From Candidatus Faecimonas gallistercoris (GTDB lineage: Bacteria; Bacillota_I; Bacilli_A; RF39; UBA660): a stretch of 32,884 bases of DNA. Each line of letters begins with the position of its first letter. Within the stretch, counting starts at the first letter, position 1. A program made the position numbers and the translations under genes. The notes under the pieces were generated by a model that made no database searches, was not told the DNA's origin, and saw only the letters and a list, made by a program, of their open reading frames with translations. The stretch spans positions 1-32,884 of the forward strand of contig DVGU01000040.1 in the NCBI GenBank assembly GCA_018712565.1. Reading direction: 5' to 3'. Positions 15,467 through 23,984 of this stretch are shown here, one piece after another.

Positions 15467-17060
15467 ATAAAGTGGGATATACTCCAGGTCCAATAGGTAG
15501 GCCAGTAATATACCATCCTACTACAATTAAAATCCAAGCGGCCGATATAATTAAGAAATATGGGGTAATCATTTTTAAAGATTTTTTTATTGTAATAGGC
15601 CTTTTTTTATTTAAATTATAAATATTTAAGTATCCTATATAAATTACAAAAGAGGCTAAAATTGGAGTAAATCCGTTTGTCATAGAATTACCAATTCTCA
15701 TAACTATTTGAGCAAATTGTGGAGATATGTTTGCTTGCATGAACATTGGAACTACAATTGGTGAAAATATCATCCATTTTGTAGTTGGGCTTGTTAAAAA
15801 TATATTAGCAATTGCTATTATTATTAATGTTACGATAATTAGTGGAATACCACTGAACTCTAAATGTTCTAGTAGATTTGCTAACCATGCAGTAATGATG
15901 ATACCTATGTTAGTTTGTCTAAAGATTGCAATAAATTGAGAAACTACAAAAATTAATACAAAGATATATCCTGTTTTACTAAATTTATTACCAATGTCTT
16001 CAATTAATGCCTTATCATTTTTTATTGTCTTTGCTCCAAGGCCATATGCTAATCCAGTGACAATCAATAATAATGTTACAAGATAAGTAAATCCTGATTG
16101 GAAATATGAGGTATCTCCAAATAATTGATTTAAGTAAGTTTCTTCTGTCATGTCTAATAGCATTCCTGAATAAGGTAGGTCAGGTATTAGCATATAAGCA
16201 AATAGCAAGAGAATTATAATACTTGTAATTAAAGCAAATCTTAGTCCTCTTTTTTCGTATTTTTCACGCTCTATTCGCTTTTGTTCTTCTTCTTCTAAAT
16301 TAATTACTTTATATTGTTCTGTTTTAGCAAATTCTTCTTCTTTTTTGTATTTTCCGATTCTTGGGGCTATGATTTTTTCAATTATTATAGTTCCTATAAT
16401 TGATATTAGAATAGAAGTCACAACGATAAAGATAAGATTGGAAGTTAAAGAAATATGCATATTGTCATCAATTAACCAAGCAGCTGTTTTTGTATAATCC
16501 ATTAAAGCTATTTCCATAGATCCTACAAAGATTGTAACTCCATAGCCAAAGGCTACTCCACAGAAAGCTGTAATAATACCTAAAATTGGATTTCTTCCAT
16601 TCATGAAATATATTAAAGCTACTAATGGTATTAAAATAGCATAACCTACTTCATTTATTAAAGATGAGATTGTTGCAATAAAAAGTATTAAGAAAGTAAA
16701 AAGTTCTTTAGACATTTTAGAAAAAAGTCTTTTAGTTACTGTTTCTATCAACCCTGTTGCTTCTGCTATTGTAATTCCTATTAATGCTAATAATAATGTT
16801 CCTAGAGGGGCAAAACTAATGAAATTAGTTGTAGCATCTCCAATTAAAATTTTCATTCCATCAAAACTTAATAAATTTTCTACAGCTACTAACGTTGGCT
16901 CTAATTCATTGGTATTTGGATTTATTATATTATATGTTGCTTGCATTTCAAAAGCCGATAAAATACCACTTAGTATTATTGTAAATAACGTTAAAAATAA
17001 AAATACTGTGATCGGATGAAAATAAAATTTTTTGAGTTTTAACTTTCGTTTTTCTTTCAT
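15465..17060 (-). CDS. AbgT-family transporter
   Basis: 531 aa with about 11-12 hydrophobic segments. Matches the AbgT (YdaH/MtrF) family, which moves p-aminobenzoyl-glutamate or exports sulfonamides as antimetabolites. The motif SPTTKWMIFSPIVVPMFMQA near residue 440 is a family hallmark. A second re-entrant region holds NEVGYAILIPLVALIYF, and RIGNSMTNGFTPI lies near the end. A cytoplasmic charged stretch (about 240-275, KKEEEFAKTE) separates the halves. It starts four bases after the DUF951 gene and is probably the last gene of the parA-parB-mscS-DUF951 transcript. Such a transporter is not a usual neighbour of parB. Confidence 0.88.
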   Translation of the reverse strand: MKEKRKLKLKKFYFHPITVFLFLTLFTIILSGILSAFEMQATYNIINPNTNELEPTLVAVENLLSFDGMKILIGDATTNFISFAPLGTLLLALIGITIAEATGLIETVTKRLFSKMSKELFTFLILFIATISSLINEVGYAILIPLVALIYFMNGRNPILGIITAFCGVAFGYGVTIFVGSMEIALMDYTKTAAWLIDDNMHISLTSNLIFIVVTSILISIIGTIIIEKIIAPRIGKYKKEEEFAKTEQYKVINLEEEEQKRIEREKYEKRGLRFALITSIIILLLFAYMLIPDLPYSGMLLDMTEETYLNQLFGDTSYFQSGFTYLVTLLLIVTGLAYGLGAKTIKNDKALIEDIGNKFSKTGYIFVLIFVVSQFIAIFRQTNIGIIITAWLANLLEHLEFSGIPLIIVTLIIIAIANIFLTSPTTKWMIFSPIVVPMFMQANISPQFAQIVMRIGNSMTNGFTPILASFVIYIGYLNIYNLNKKRPITIKKSLKMITPYFLIISAAWILIVVGWYITGLPIGPGVYPTL

Positions 17061-17064
17061 ATTT

Positions 17065-17262
17065 TTATCCTTCCTGAGAAATTATTTTTTTTAATTTTTT
17101 ATTAAATTCAATTCTAGGTATTAAAACGGTTCTACCACAATTGATACATTTAATTTTAATATCTGCTCCTACTCGTGTTATTTCCCATTCATTTGTTCCA
17201 CAAGGGTGAGGTTTTTTCATGACTACTTTACTGCCAAGAGTATAATTATTATTTTCCATCAT
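17065..17262 (-). CDS. DUF951 family protein (YyzM)
   Basis: 65 aa. GSKVVMKKPHPCGTNEWEI followed by RVGADIKIKCINCGRTV is the DUF951 signature; Cys22, Cys40 and Cys43 suggest a small zinc-binding fold. Function unknown. It overlaps the mscS end by 14 bases. The second ATG (17257-17259) is better spaced from the GAGGTG ribosome site and may be the true start. The order parB-mscS-DUF951-ychF is common in Firmicutes; here AbgT and GNAT genes have come between DUF951 and ychF. Confidence 0.92.
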   Translation of the reverse strand: MMENNNYTLGSKVVMKKPHPCGTNEWEITRVGADIKIKCINCGRTVLIPRIEFNKKLKKIISQEG

Positions 17263-18061
17263 ACACCTCGATTTGTTGACATGATACTTTTATATTTCTT
17301 TCATCTAATTTCTTTTTGAATTCACTTCTTAGAAATCTTTGAGCACCATAATGTTCCATAGATTTTGTCTCTACTGCTACTCGGTATTTCATATTTGAAT
17401 CATCAAATTCATCTAGTCCCCAAATTTCTATATCACCCGTTGCATTTGGTACTTTTCCATTTAACTCTTGACGTATTTCTTCTAAAGCTTTAGTTACTTT
17501 TTCTGGATCTTCATCATAAGATATACCTAAATCTATTATTGCTAGATAGTTGTTTAAACTGTAATTTATTACCGTATCTAATTTATGATTAGCAATTATT
17601 TTTACAGCACCTCGATAATCTTTAATTCTTGTTGTTTTTAAGCCTAAGAAAATTACTTCACCCATAAAGCCATCATATTCAATTGTATCTCCTACCTCAA
17701 ATTGATTTTCTGTAATTATAGTTATTCCAGCTATTAAATCTTTTGCCAAATCCTGAAATGCTAATCCTAATATTGCGGTTGTTATTCCTAACCCTGCTAC
17801 AATAGATCTTACATTTATACCAAAATTTGCTAAAATTGCTAGTAAAACTATTACCATTATTGAGTATTTTATTATATTTAATATTACTATTCTAATCGTA
17901 TTTGCTCTCTGTTGATGTTGCTTTTTCATTTTTGGTGCTTTTAGTAATATATTATTTACTAGTTTTTTCAATAATTTATAGATAATAAAACCTATAATTA
18001 TGTAAATAATTGGGAATATTATTTGTTCTATATCTATTGTTATCTTATTAAATAGTTTCAA
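17249..18061 (-). CDS. Small-conductance mechanosensitive channel, MscS family
   Basis: 270 aa. Three hydrophobic segments: about residues 11-37, 62-83 and 87-110. The third is the pore-lining helix, with GLGITTAILGLAFQDLAKDL. A beta domain follows (FEVGDTIEYDGFMGEVIFLGLKTT), then the C-terminal alpha/beta part. Opens under membrane tension to release solutes during osmotic downshock. Begins six bases after the parB stop and overlaps the DUF951 gene, so it belongs to the parA-parB transcript. Confidence 0.93.
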   Translation of the reverse strand: MKLFNKITIDIEQIIFPIIYIIIGFIIYKLLKKLVNNILLKAPKMKKQHQQRANTIRIVILNIIKYSIMVIVLLAILANFGINVRSIVAGLGITTAILGLAFQDLAKDLIAGITIITENQFEVGDTIEYDGFMGEVIFLGLKTTRIKDYRGAVKIIANHKLDTVINYSLNNYLAIIDLGISYDEDPEKVTKALEEIRQELNGKVPNATGDIEIWGLDEFDDSNMKYRVAVETKSMEHYGAQRFLRSEFKKKLDERNIKVSCQQIEVYDGK

Positions 18062-18067
18062 CTTGGA

Positions 18068-18958
18068 TTACCTCCTCGTCTCTAAATTCATAATTTCTAA
18101 TAAACGATTAAGATCATTGCCATTTACAAAACTTATTTCTATTTTATTAGATTTTATCTTTACTTTCGTACCTAATTTTTCACATAAATCATCTTCAAGG
18201 TATTGATATTCATTTGTTTTAGGAGTAGTTCTGTTGATTTTATGTGTTCTTTGATATCTATCTGTTGATTGTGTCATTTTTTCTAATTCTCTAACACTCA
18301 TTCCATCACTTATTACTTTTTCTGCCAATTCTTTTTGTTGATCTTCATTTTCTAGTTTACTTAATACTCTTGCATGACCCATACTCATTTTATTTTCTGA
18401 TATAAAATCTTGAATTTGATTGGGTAAATTTTGTAACCCTATCATATTTGTTATATAACTTCTACTTTTACCTAATTTTTTGGCTAATTCTTCTTGTGTT
18501 ATGTTTAAAGTCTCAATTAATTTTTTATAGGCACGTGATTCTTCCATTGGATTTAAATTTTCACGTTGTAAGTTCTCTAATAGAGCTATTTCCATCATTT
18601 CTTCATCGCTAAAATCTCTAATAATTGCTGGTATTTCTTCTAGACCGGCTATTTTAGATGCTTTTACTCGACGTTCTCCTGCTATAATTTCATAACCTTT
18701 AATACTTTTTTTTATAATTATTGGTTGAAATACTCCGTGTTCTTTAATAGAAGATGCTAATTCCTGTAGTGCTTCTTCATTAAATACTTGTCTTGGTTGA
18801 TATGGATTACTTCTTAAATCAGCAATTTTTACATTTTGAATTTCTTCTTTTGGAGTTTCTGTTAATATTTTTTCTTCCACTTTATCATAAGCAATTGGTT
18901 CATTGTAAAAAAGTTCTTCTAAACCTCTTCCTAGTGCTCTACGTTTATTATTTTCCAT
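18068..18958 (-). CDS. parB: Chromosome partitioning protein ParB (Spo0J)
   Basis: 296 aa from the ATG at 18956-18958. An in-frame TTG nine bases further up lies closer to a GGAAGTG sequence, so the start is not certain. The N-terminal RRALGRGLEELF is the ParA-contacting segment. The CTP-binding domain includes NPYQPR (51-56) and GERRVKAS (94-101). The helix-turn-helix is at about 154-175 (TQEELAKKLGKSRSYITN). A C-terminal dimer domain follows. Loads onto parS sites as a CTP-gated clamp. It overlaps the parA end by 11 bases. KSRSYITN at the helix-turn-helix distinguishes it from the Noc-like paralogue (KSQSAVANK). Confidence 0.95.
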   Translation of the reverse strand: MENNKRRALGRGLEELFYNEPIAYDKVEEKILTETPKEEIQNVKIADLRSNPYQPRQVFNEEALQELASSIKEHGVFQPIIIKKSIKGYEIIAGERRVKASKIAGLEEIPAIIRDFSDEEMMEIALLENLQRENLNPMEESRAYKKLIETLNITQEELAKKLGKSRSYITNMIGLQNLPNQIQDFISENKMSMGHARVLSKLENEDQQKELAEKVISDGMSVRELEKMTQSTDRYQRTHKINRTTPKTNEYQYLEDDLCEKLGTKVKIKSNKIEISFVNGNDLNRLLEIMNLETRR

Positions 18959-19733
18959 TTCTTTCAATCACTTCCTTTGCAAGATTTAAGTAAGCTTCAC
19001 TTCCTCGACTTTTAGGATCATAGGCAATGATTGGTTCTCCATGTGATGGAGCCTCTGTCAGACGAACTAATCTTGGAATAATTGTATTATATACTTTTTC
19101 CTTAAAGAATTTCCTTATATCCTCTACTACTTCAAACCCTAAATTTGTTCTGGAATCTAGCATAGTTAATAATACACCTTCAATATCTAAAGTAGGATTT
19201 AAGCTTTTCTGGGCTAACATAATTGTTTTTAACAATTGTGTTATTCCTTCTAGAGCAAAGAATTCACACTGTACTGGAATAATTACAGAATTTGAAGCTG
19301 TCAATGCATTGGTTGTAATAATTCCTAGTGATGGTGGACAATCTATAATAACATAGTCAAAACTTTCTTTCATATCAATTAAATGTATTTTTAATTGCTC
19401 ACCTTTTAAAAACCCTGATTCTTGTTTGCTTTTTTCTACTAGTTCTATATCTAGTCCTGCTAAGTTAATAGTTGCTGGTAATACATATAAATTCTTGTAT
19501 TTTGTTTTAATCATTGCTTCTTCTATTTTACATTCTCCTATTAATACATCATAGACACTACGTTCAATATCACCTTTATTGATGCCTACTCCTGTTGTAG
19601 TGTTTCCTTGTGGATCTAAATCTATTAATAATACTTTTTTACCTAGTACTGCTAACGATGCAGAAAGATTGATACTAGTTGTTGTTTTTCCTACTCCACC
19701 CTTTTGATTTACTAACGATATCACCTTTCCCAT
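18948..19733 (-). CDS. parA: Chromosome partitioning ATPase ParA (Soj)
   Basis: 261 aa from the ATG at 19731-19733 (MGKVISLVNQKGG). The GTG nine bases upstream is part of the AGGTGA Shine-Dalgarno. Deviant Walker A KGGVGKTT (residues 10-17) carries the signature lysine; DLDPQGN and VIIDCPPSLG follow. With ParB it drives origin segregation and tunes DnaA activity. It lies between the Noc-like gene and parB as in Bacillus (noc-soj-spo0J). Confidence 0.97.
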   Translation of the reverse strand: MGKVISLVNQKGGVGKTTTSINLSASLAVLGKKVLLIDLDPQGNTTTGVGINKGDIERSVYDVLIGECKIEEAMIKTKYKNLYVLPATINLAGLDIELVEKSKQESGFLKGEQLKIHLIDMKESFDYVIIDCPPSLGIITTNALTASNSVIIPVQCEFFALEGITQLLKTIMLAQKSLNPTLDIEGVLLTMLDSRTNLGFEVVEDIRKFFKEKVYNTIIPRLVRLTEAPSHGEPIIAYDPKSRGSEAYLNLAKEVIERNGK

Positions 19734-19764
19734 GTTTATCACCTGTTTCCATTTTTATTAATAT

Positions 19765-19773
19765 ATTGTATCA
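19765..19773 (-). promoter_or_regulatory. Possible extended -10 promoter of parA
   Basis: Minus strand TGATACAAT between the noc terminator and parA; no clear -35. Confidence 0.45.
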
Positions 19774-19803
19774 AATAAATGGCCTTTTTTAAATGCTTTT
19801 CGC

Positions 19804-19827
19804 AAAAAAAGTAGATTTTATCTACTT
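19804..19827 (-). terminator. Intrinsic terminator after the Noc-like gene
   Basis: Minus strand AAGTAGA-TAAAA-TCTACTT followed by T5, arms 19809-19815 and 19821-19827. It overlaps the stop codon and separates noc from parA. Confidence 0.85.
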
Positions 19828-21298
19828 ATTCTGCAGTCTTGTCTAGTTTAATAATAATTTGATAAGATTTTGGAAAATTCATTTCGTCAATATCTGCATT
19901 TACGCCATGACGTTTTAATTCTTCTACTAAATTTCTTATCATATCTATGGATTTTTGTACTGTAAATTGTTCTTTTTGTTTAGAATGTATTTCTGGTCTT
20001 TGAATTTCTCCAAATAATGCAGTATTTAAATTATTACTCTTTAGTATTGGTTTTTCTTGCCTTGAATCTCTATGCTCAGTATGCTCGGTTGTTTTTTTAT
20101 TTTTCATGGATTCTTTTGTTTTTTCTTCTATTTCATCTAATGATACTGTATTTGTATTTCTTGTTTGGACTTCACTAGGTAGATTTACTGGTATTAAATC
20201 TGGAGTTTTAAAATAATCTTCATTTTTTTCTTGTTTTGCTTTCGTTGCATCTGTTTTTACAATTTCTTCGGCAGGGGTAATAAATTTATATCCCTCTTTT
20301 GTTTCAGGGTTTGTTACTGCTGGTGGTGTTGTTAGATTTAATAGGCTATCTAAGTCTGCTGTTGGCTTAGATTGTGGTACATTGATATCTGTTGCATTTG
20401 CTTTAATATCAGTAATATTTGGAATCGTTTGGTCACTTTCTGGATTGATTCCTCCTACTGGTTCATCATCGTCGTCATCATCGTTAATTTCACCATAATT
20501 GATAAATCGTGGTTGATGTTCTTCTTCTTCCTCTGGTGGTGCAATTTTTATTTTTCCATAATTTTTTACATCATCAGGCAAAATTGCTGTTGGTAATAAT
20601 GGACTGTTATTTACAAATGATGCCGATGTTATAGGAGTTGATGACATATTCATTGCTGATTTGTTCATAGGCTCTCCTTTCTCTTCTTTTGGGTACATTT
20701 CTTTTATTTCTTGTTCTAATTGACGTACTGTCATTCTTTGATTAATGACTTTTTTTAACATTTCTTTTTGCTTTTTCTTATCTGGAATATTTAATAATGT
20801 TCTAGCATGTCGCTCTGATATTTGTTCTTTTAATAATGCATTTTGAACCTCATCTGAAAGTCCTAATAATCTTATTTTATTTGCTACTGCGGATTGGCTT
20901 TTACCCATTGTCTTAGCAAGTTCTTCTTGGGTCATTTGATCAATTTCTAAAATTTTTTGATAAGTTCTAGCCTCTTCTATTGGATTTAAATTTCTTCTTT
21001 GTAAATTTTCTAATAAAGCTACTTTTGAACTTTCTTTATCATCTAAATTTCTGATAATTGCTGGTATTTTAGTAAGACCAGCTAATGCTGATGCTTTATA
21101 TCTTCTTTCTCCGGCTATGATTTCATATTTTCCATTTACATTTCTAACAATTATAGGTTGAATTACTCCGTGTTCTTTAATTGAAATTGCCAATTCTTTT
21201 AATGCTCTTTCATCGAACACTTCGCGGGGTTGAAATCTATTGGGTATTATGTCATCTAAATATAGATAAACAATTTCATCCTTATTTGATTCATTCAT
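19826..21298 (-). CDS. noc: Noc-like ParB paralogue with a long acidic linker
   Basis: 490 aa; Bacillus Noc is 283. The ParB/Noc core is complete. NRFQPRE starts at 20, GERRYKAS lies at 63-70 (CTP pocket), and the helix-turn-helix at 122-146 includes KSQSAVANKIRLLGL, which matches Noc rather than ParB. A C-terminal dimer-like domain covers 445-488. Between them, about residues 203-443 are disordered, with EEEEE and six-Asp runs, many Pro and Thr, and an EHTEH motif. Noc binds its own DNA sites, spreads with CTP and keeps the division machinery off the nucleoid by tethering DNA to the membrane. The N-terminal membrane-binding helix of Bacillus Noc is not seen; the protein starts almost directly with the ParB fold. 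Location between rsmG and parA is the Bacillus position. Own promoter and terminator. Confidence 0.85.
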   Translation of the reverse strand: MNESNKDEIVYLYLDDIIPNRFQPREVFDERALKELAISIKEHGVIQPIIVRNVNGKYEIIAGERRYKASALAGLTKIPAIIRNLDDKESSKVALLENLQRRNLNPIEEARTYQKILEIDQMTQEELAKTMGKSQSAVANKIRLLGLSDEVQNALLKEQISERHARTLLNIPDKKKQKEMLKKVINQRMTVRQLEQEIKEMYPKEEKGEPMNKSAMNMSSTPITSASFVNNSPLLPTAILPDDVKNYGKIKIAPPEEEEEHQPRFINYGEINDDDDDDEPVGGINPESDQTIPNITDIKANATDINVPQSKPTADLDSLLNLTTPPAVTNPETKEGYKFITPAEEIVKTDATKAKQEKNEDYFKTPDLIPVNLPSEVQTRNTNTVSLDEIEEKTKESMKNKKTTEHTEHRDSRQEKPILKSNNLNTALFGEIQRPEIHSKQKEQFTVQKSIDMIRNLVEELKRHGVNADIDEMNFPKSYQIIIKLDKTAE

Positions 21299-21341
21299 TT
21301 TTCATCCCTCACTTTATTCTTCATAGTATTCCTATGTTAAC

Positions 21342-21370
21342 ATTATAGACTATTTTTCTTTTGCTTTCAA
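21342..21370 (-). promoter_or_regulatory. Promoter of the Noc-like gene
   Basis: Minus strand TTGAAA (21365-21370), 17-base spacer, TATAAT (21342-21347). Leader about 40 bases. Confidence 0.8.
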
Positions 21371-21416
21371 GAATAACTTAAAAAGTGAGAAAGAATTCAG
21401 TGAAATTTATTTTTTA

Positions 21417-21445
21417 TGATAACAAAAAAAGACATAGTACTATAT
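21417..21445 (-). terminator. Weak terminator-like element after rsmG
   Basis: Minus strand CATA-TAGTAC-TATG followed by TCTTTTTTTG. The stem is only four pairs, so this is a tentative end for the mnmE-mnmG-rsmG transcript. Confidence 0.35.
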
Positions 21446-21479
21446 GATTACTTTCTATTATATATTGATAGATAGCTTT

Positions 21480-22130
21480 TCAAATAATTCTATTATCTTT
21501 TTTTTCTATGATTACTAGACTTCTTTTACTATTTTCTTTTGGTAATAAAAATTTGTTTATTTTTATTATTTTATATTTTTTATTAATATTATTCATTACT
21601 TTGGATGATAATTCTTCTTCAATATTTCCTTTCATAGCAACTAGTTTTCCTTTTGGTTTTAATAAGTGCATGGTATATTTTAGTAATTTTTCTATATTGG
21701 CTACTGCACGGGCTGTAACTATATCAAAGGTTTCATGATAGTCTTCTGCTCTTATATGAATTGCTTTTATATCTTTTAACTTTAATTCTTTTATAATTTC
21801 ATTTAAATAATTTACTCTTTTTAGAAGAGAATCAATCAAAGTTATTTTTAAATTAGGGTAAAATATTTTTAAAACAATACCTGGAAATCCCGCTCCTGTT
21901 CCAACATCACATAGGGTATCTATTTTAGAAAGGTCTATTTCTTTTACTATTGTTAGACTATCATAAAAATGTTTTAAGTAAACATCTTTTTTTTCTGTTA
22001 TTCTGGTTAAATTAATTTTTTGATTCCATTCTATTAATAATCGATAAAATTTCTCTAGTTGTTGCAATTGTTCTTTGGTTGGCATTATTCCTAATTTTTG
22101 TACTTCTTCTATAAATTCTTTCTCTGTCAT
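21480..22130 (-). CDS. rsmG: 16S rRNA (guanine-527 N7)-methyltransferase RsmG
   Basis: 216 aa, a little shorter than Bacillus RsmG (239). SAM-binding motif CDVGTGAGFPGIVL at about 88-101, and the ARAVANIEKLLKY and KGKLVAMKG segments are typical. Its ATG follows the mnmG TAA with no gap, so translation is coupled. It ends with TGA, one of the proofs that TGA is a stop here. The order mnmE-x-mnmG-rsmG-noc is the Bacillus order with one extra gene. Confidence 0.96.
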   Translation of the reverse strand: MTEKEFIEEVQKLGIMPTKEQLQQLEKFYRLLIEWNQKINLTRITEKKDVYLKHFYDSLTIVKEIDLSKIDTLCDVGTGAGFPGIVLKIFYPNLKITLIDSLLKRVNYLNEIIKELKLKDIKAIHIRAEDYHETFDIVTARAVANIEKLLKYTMHLLKPKGKLVAMKGNIEEELSSKVMNNINKKYKIIKINKFLLPKENSKRSLVIIEKKDNRII

Positions 22131-23984
22131 TTAGGCATTCCTTCTTAGATATACCATTAATATAGATATATCAGCAGGATTTACTCCGCTGATTCTTGAT
22201 GCTTGACCTATTGTTGTTGGTCTTACTTCTCTTAATTTTTGTCTTGCTTCACTAGCTAAATTAGGAATTTTATCATAATTGATATCTTCTGGAATCTTTT
22301 TTTCTTCTAGAGATAACATTTTTGCTGCTTCTTTGTTGGCTTTTTTGATATAACCTTCATATTTAGCATTAATTTCTACTTGTTCTAGCTCTTCCTTTGT
22401 GTAATCTAGTTCTATAAAATGTTTTATATTTTCTAATGTTATCTCTGGTCTTTTTAAGAAATCATATAGGGATATTCCATCTTTTAACGGTGTGGAAGGA
22501 ATTGTTTCTATATATTCATTAATTTCTTTTTTTGGCGTTATTCTTGTTGATTTTAATAACTCTTCTAATTCTTTTATATTTTCTTTTTTCTTATAGAATT
22601 CTTTATATTTTTCTTCATTAATTAACCCTACCTGATAACCATAGTCTCTTAATCTTAGATCAGCATTATCATTTCTGAGTAATAATCTGTATTCTGCACG
22701 AGATGTTAAAAGTCTATAGGGATCTTTTACTCCTTTGGTTACCAAGTCATCAATTAATACACCGATATAAGATTCATTTCTTTTTAATATTAAGGGTTCT
22801 CTTCCTTCTAGTTTTAAAGAGGCATTTATACCAGCAATTAATCCTTGACCTGCTGCTTCTTCATATCCACTAGTTCCATTTATTTGTCCAGCAGTATATA
22901 GATTCTCTACTATTTTAGTTTCAAGTGTTCTTTGTAATTGTTTAGAATCAATAGCGTCATATTCTATGGCATAACCATATTTTAGTATTTTTGCATGTTC
23001 TAGTCCTGGAAGACTATGTACCATTAAATCTTGTATTTGTTCTGGCATACTTGTAGAAAATCCCTGAATATAGATATCATCATAATAAAGGCTTTCTGGC
23101 TCTAAAAATAATTGATGGCGTTCTTTATCACTAAATCTTACTACTTTGTCTTCTATAGAAGGGCAGTATCTCGGACCGATTCCTTCTACATATCCTCCAT
23201 ACATACTGGATTCTTTTAAATGTTCTTTTATTATTTCATGTGTTTTTTCTGTTGTATAAATTAAATGACAGGAAATTTGGTCTTCAGGCTGACGATAGAT
23301 AATGTTGTCAAAAGAAAATGTGTGAGTAACAGAATCTCCTTTTTCTTCTTGGGTTTTACTATAATCAATAGAGTTTTTATCTATTCTTTGTGGGGTACCT
23401 GTTTTTAATCTCTTGATAGTAAAGCCTAGCTCTTTTAGACTATCACTTAAATATTTAGACTCTTTTTCTCCATGTGGACCAGATGATTTACGGGTAGCTC
23501 CTTTTAAAACTACTGCTTTTAGATAGGTTCCTGTTGTTAGAATAACGGCACTTGCTAATATTTTTTCTCCATCTTCTAACTCTACACCTTCTATTTTTTT
23601 ATCTTTTACTAGTAATTTTTCAACCATAGCTTCTTTTATTTCAAGATTTTGTGTAGAATTTAGTGTTTTTAACATTTCTTTTGGATAGATAATTTTATCA
23701 GCTTGAAAACGTAATGCTTGTACTGCAGGTCCTTTTTTGGTATTTAGCATTTTCGTCTGAAGTGCTGCTTTGTCAGCATTTTTCCCCATTTCTCCACCTA
23801 AAGCATCTATTTCTCTTACTACAATTCCCTTGGCTGGCCCTCCGATGGAGGGATTACATGGCATATCTGCTATATTATTTATATTTGATGTTACTAATAA
23901 CGTTTTATGACCTAGTCTTGCAGATGATAAAGCAGCTTCACAACCTGCATGACCTCCTCCTACAACAATTATTTCATATTTCAT
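22131..23984 (-). CDS. mnmG: tRNA uridine-34 carboxymethylaminomethyl modification enzyme MnmG
   Basis: 617 aa, full length. FAD-binding partner of MnmE that modifies U34 of several tRNAs. N-terminal dinucleotide motif VVGGGHAGCEAA (7-18), ADMPCNPSIGGPAKG (38-52), and GTPQRID all match the GidA family. The C-terminal helical domain ends RISGVNPADISILMVYLRR. Its ATG overlaps the stop of the preceding small gene by four bases (ATGA), so the two are coupled. Confidence 0.97.
   Translation of the reverse strand: MKYEIIVVGGGHAGCEAALSSARLGHKTLLVTSNINNIADMPCNPSIGGPAKGIVVREIDALGGEMGKNADKAALQTKMLNTKKGPAVQALRFQADKIIYPKEMLKTLNSTQNLEIKEAMVEKLLVKDKKIEGVELEDGEKILASAVILTTGTYLKAVVLKGATRKSSGPHGEKESKYLSDSLKELGFTIKRLKTGTPQRIDKNSIDYSKTQEEKGDSVTHTFSFDNIIYRQPEDQISCHLIYTTEKTHEIIKEHLKESSMYGGYVEGIGPRYCPSIEDKVVRFSDKERHQLFLEPESLYYDDIYIQGFSTSMPEQIQDLMVHSLPGLEHAKILKYGYAIEYDAIDSKQLQRTLETKIVENLYTAGQINGTSGYEEAAGQGLIAGINASLKLEGREPLILKRNESYIGVLIDDLVTKGVKDPYRLLTSRAEYRLLLRNDNADLRLRDYGYQVGLINEEKYKEFYKKKENIKELEELLKSTRITPKKEINEYIETIPSTPLKDGISLYDFLKRPEITLENIKHFIELDYTKEELEQVEINAKYEGYIKKANKEAAKMLSLEEKKIPEDINYDKIPNLASEARQKLREVRPTTIGQASRISGVNPADISILMVYLRRNA

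Noticed and set aside
18505-18520. CACGTG core within parB as a parS site
   Set aside because: Only the six-base core matches; the outer TGTT and AACA positions mostly disagree.
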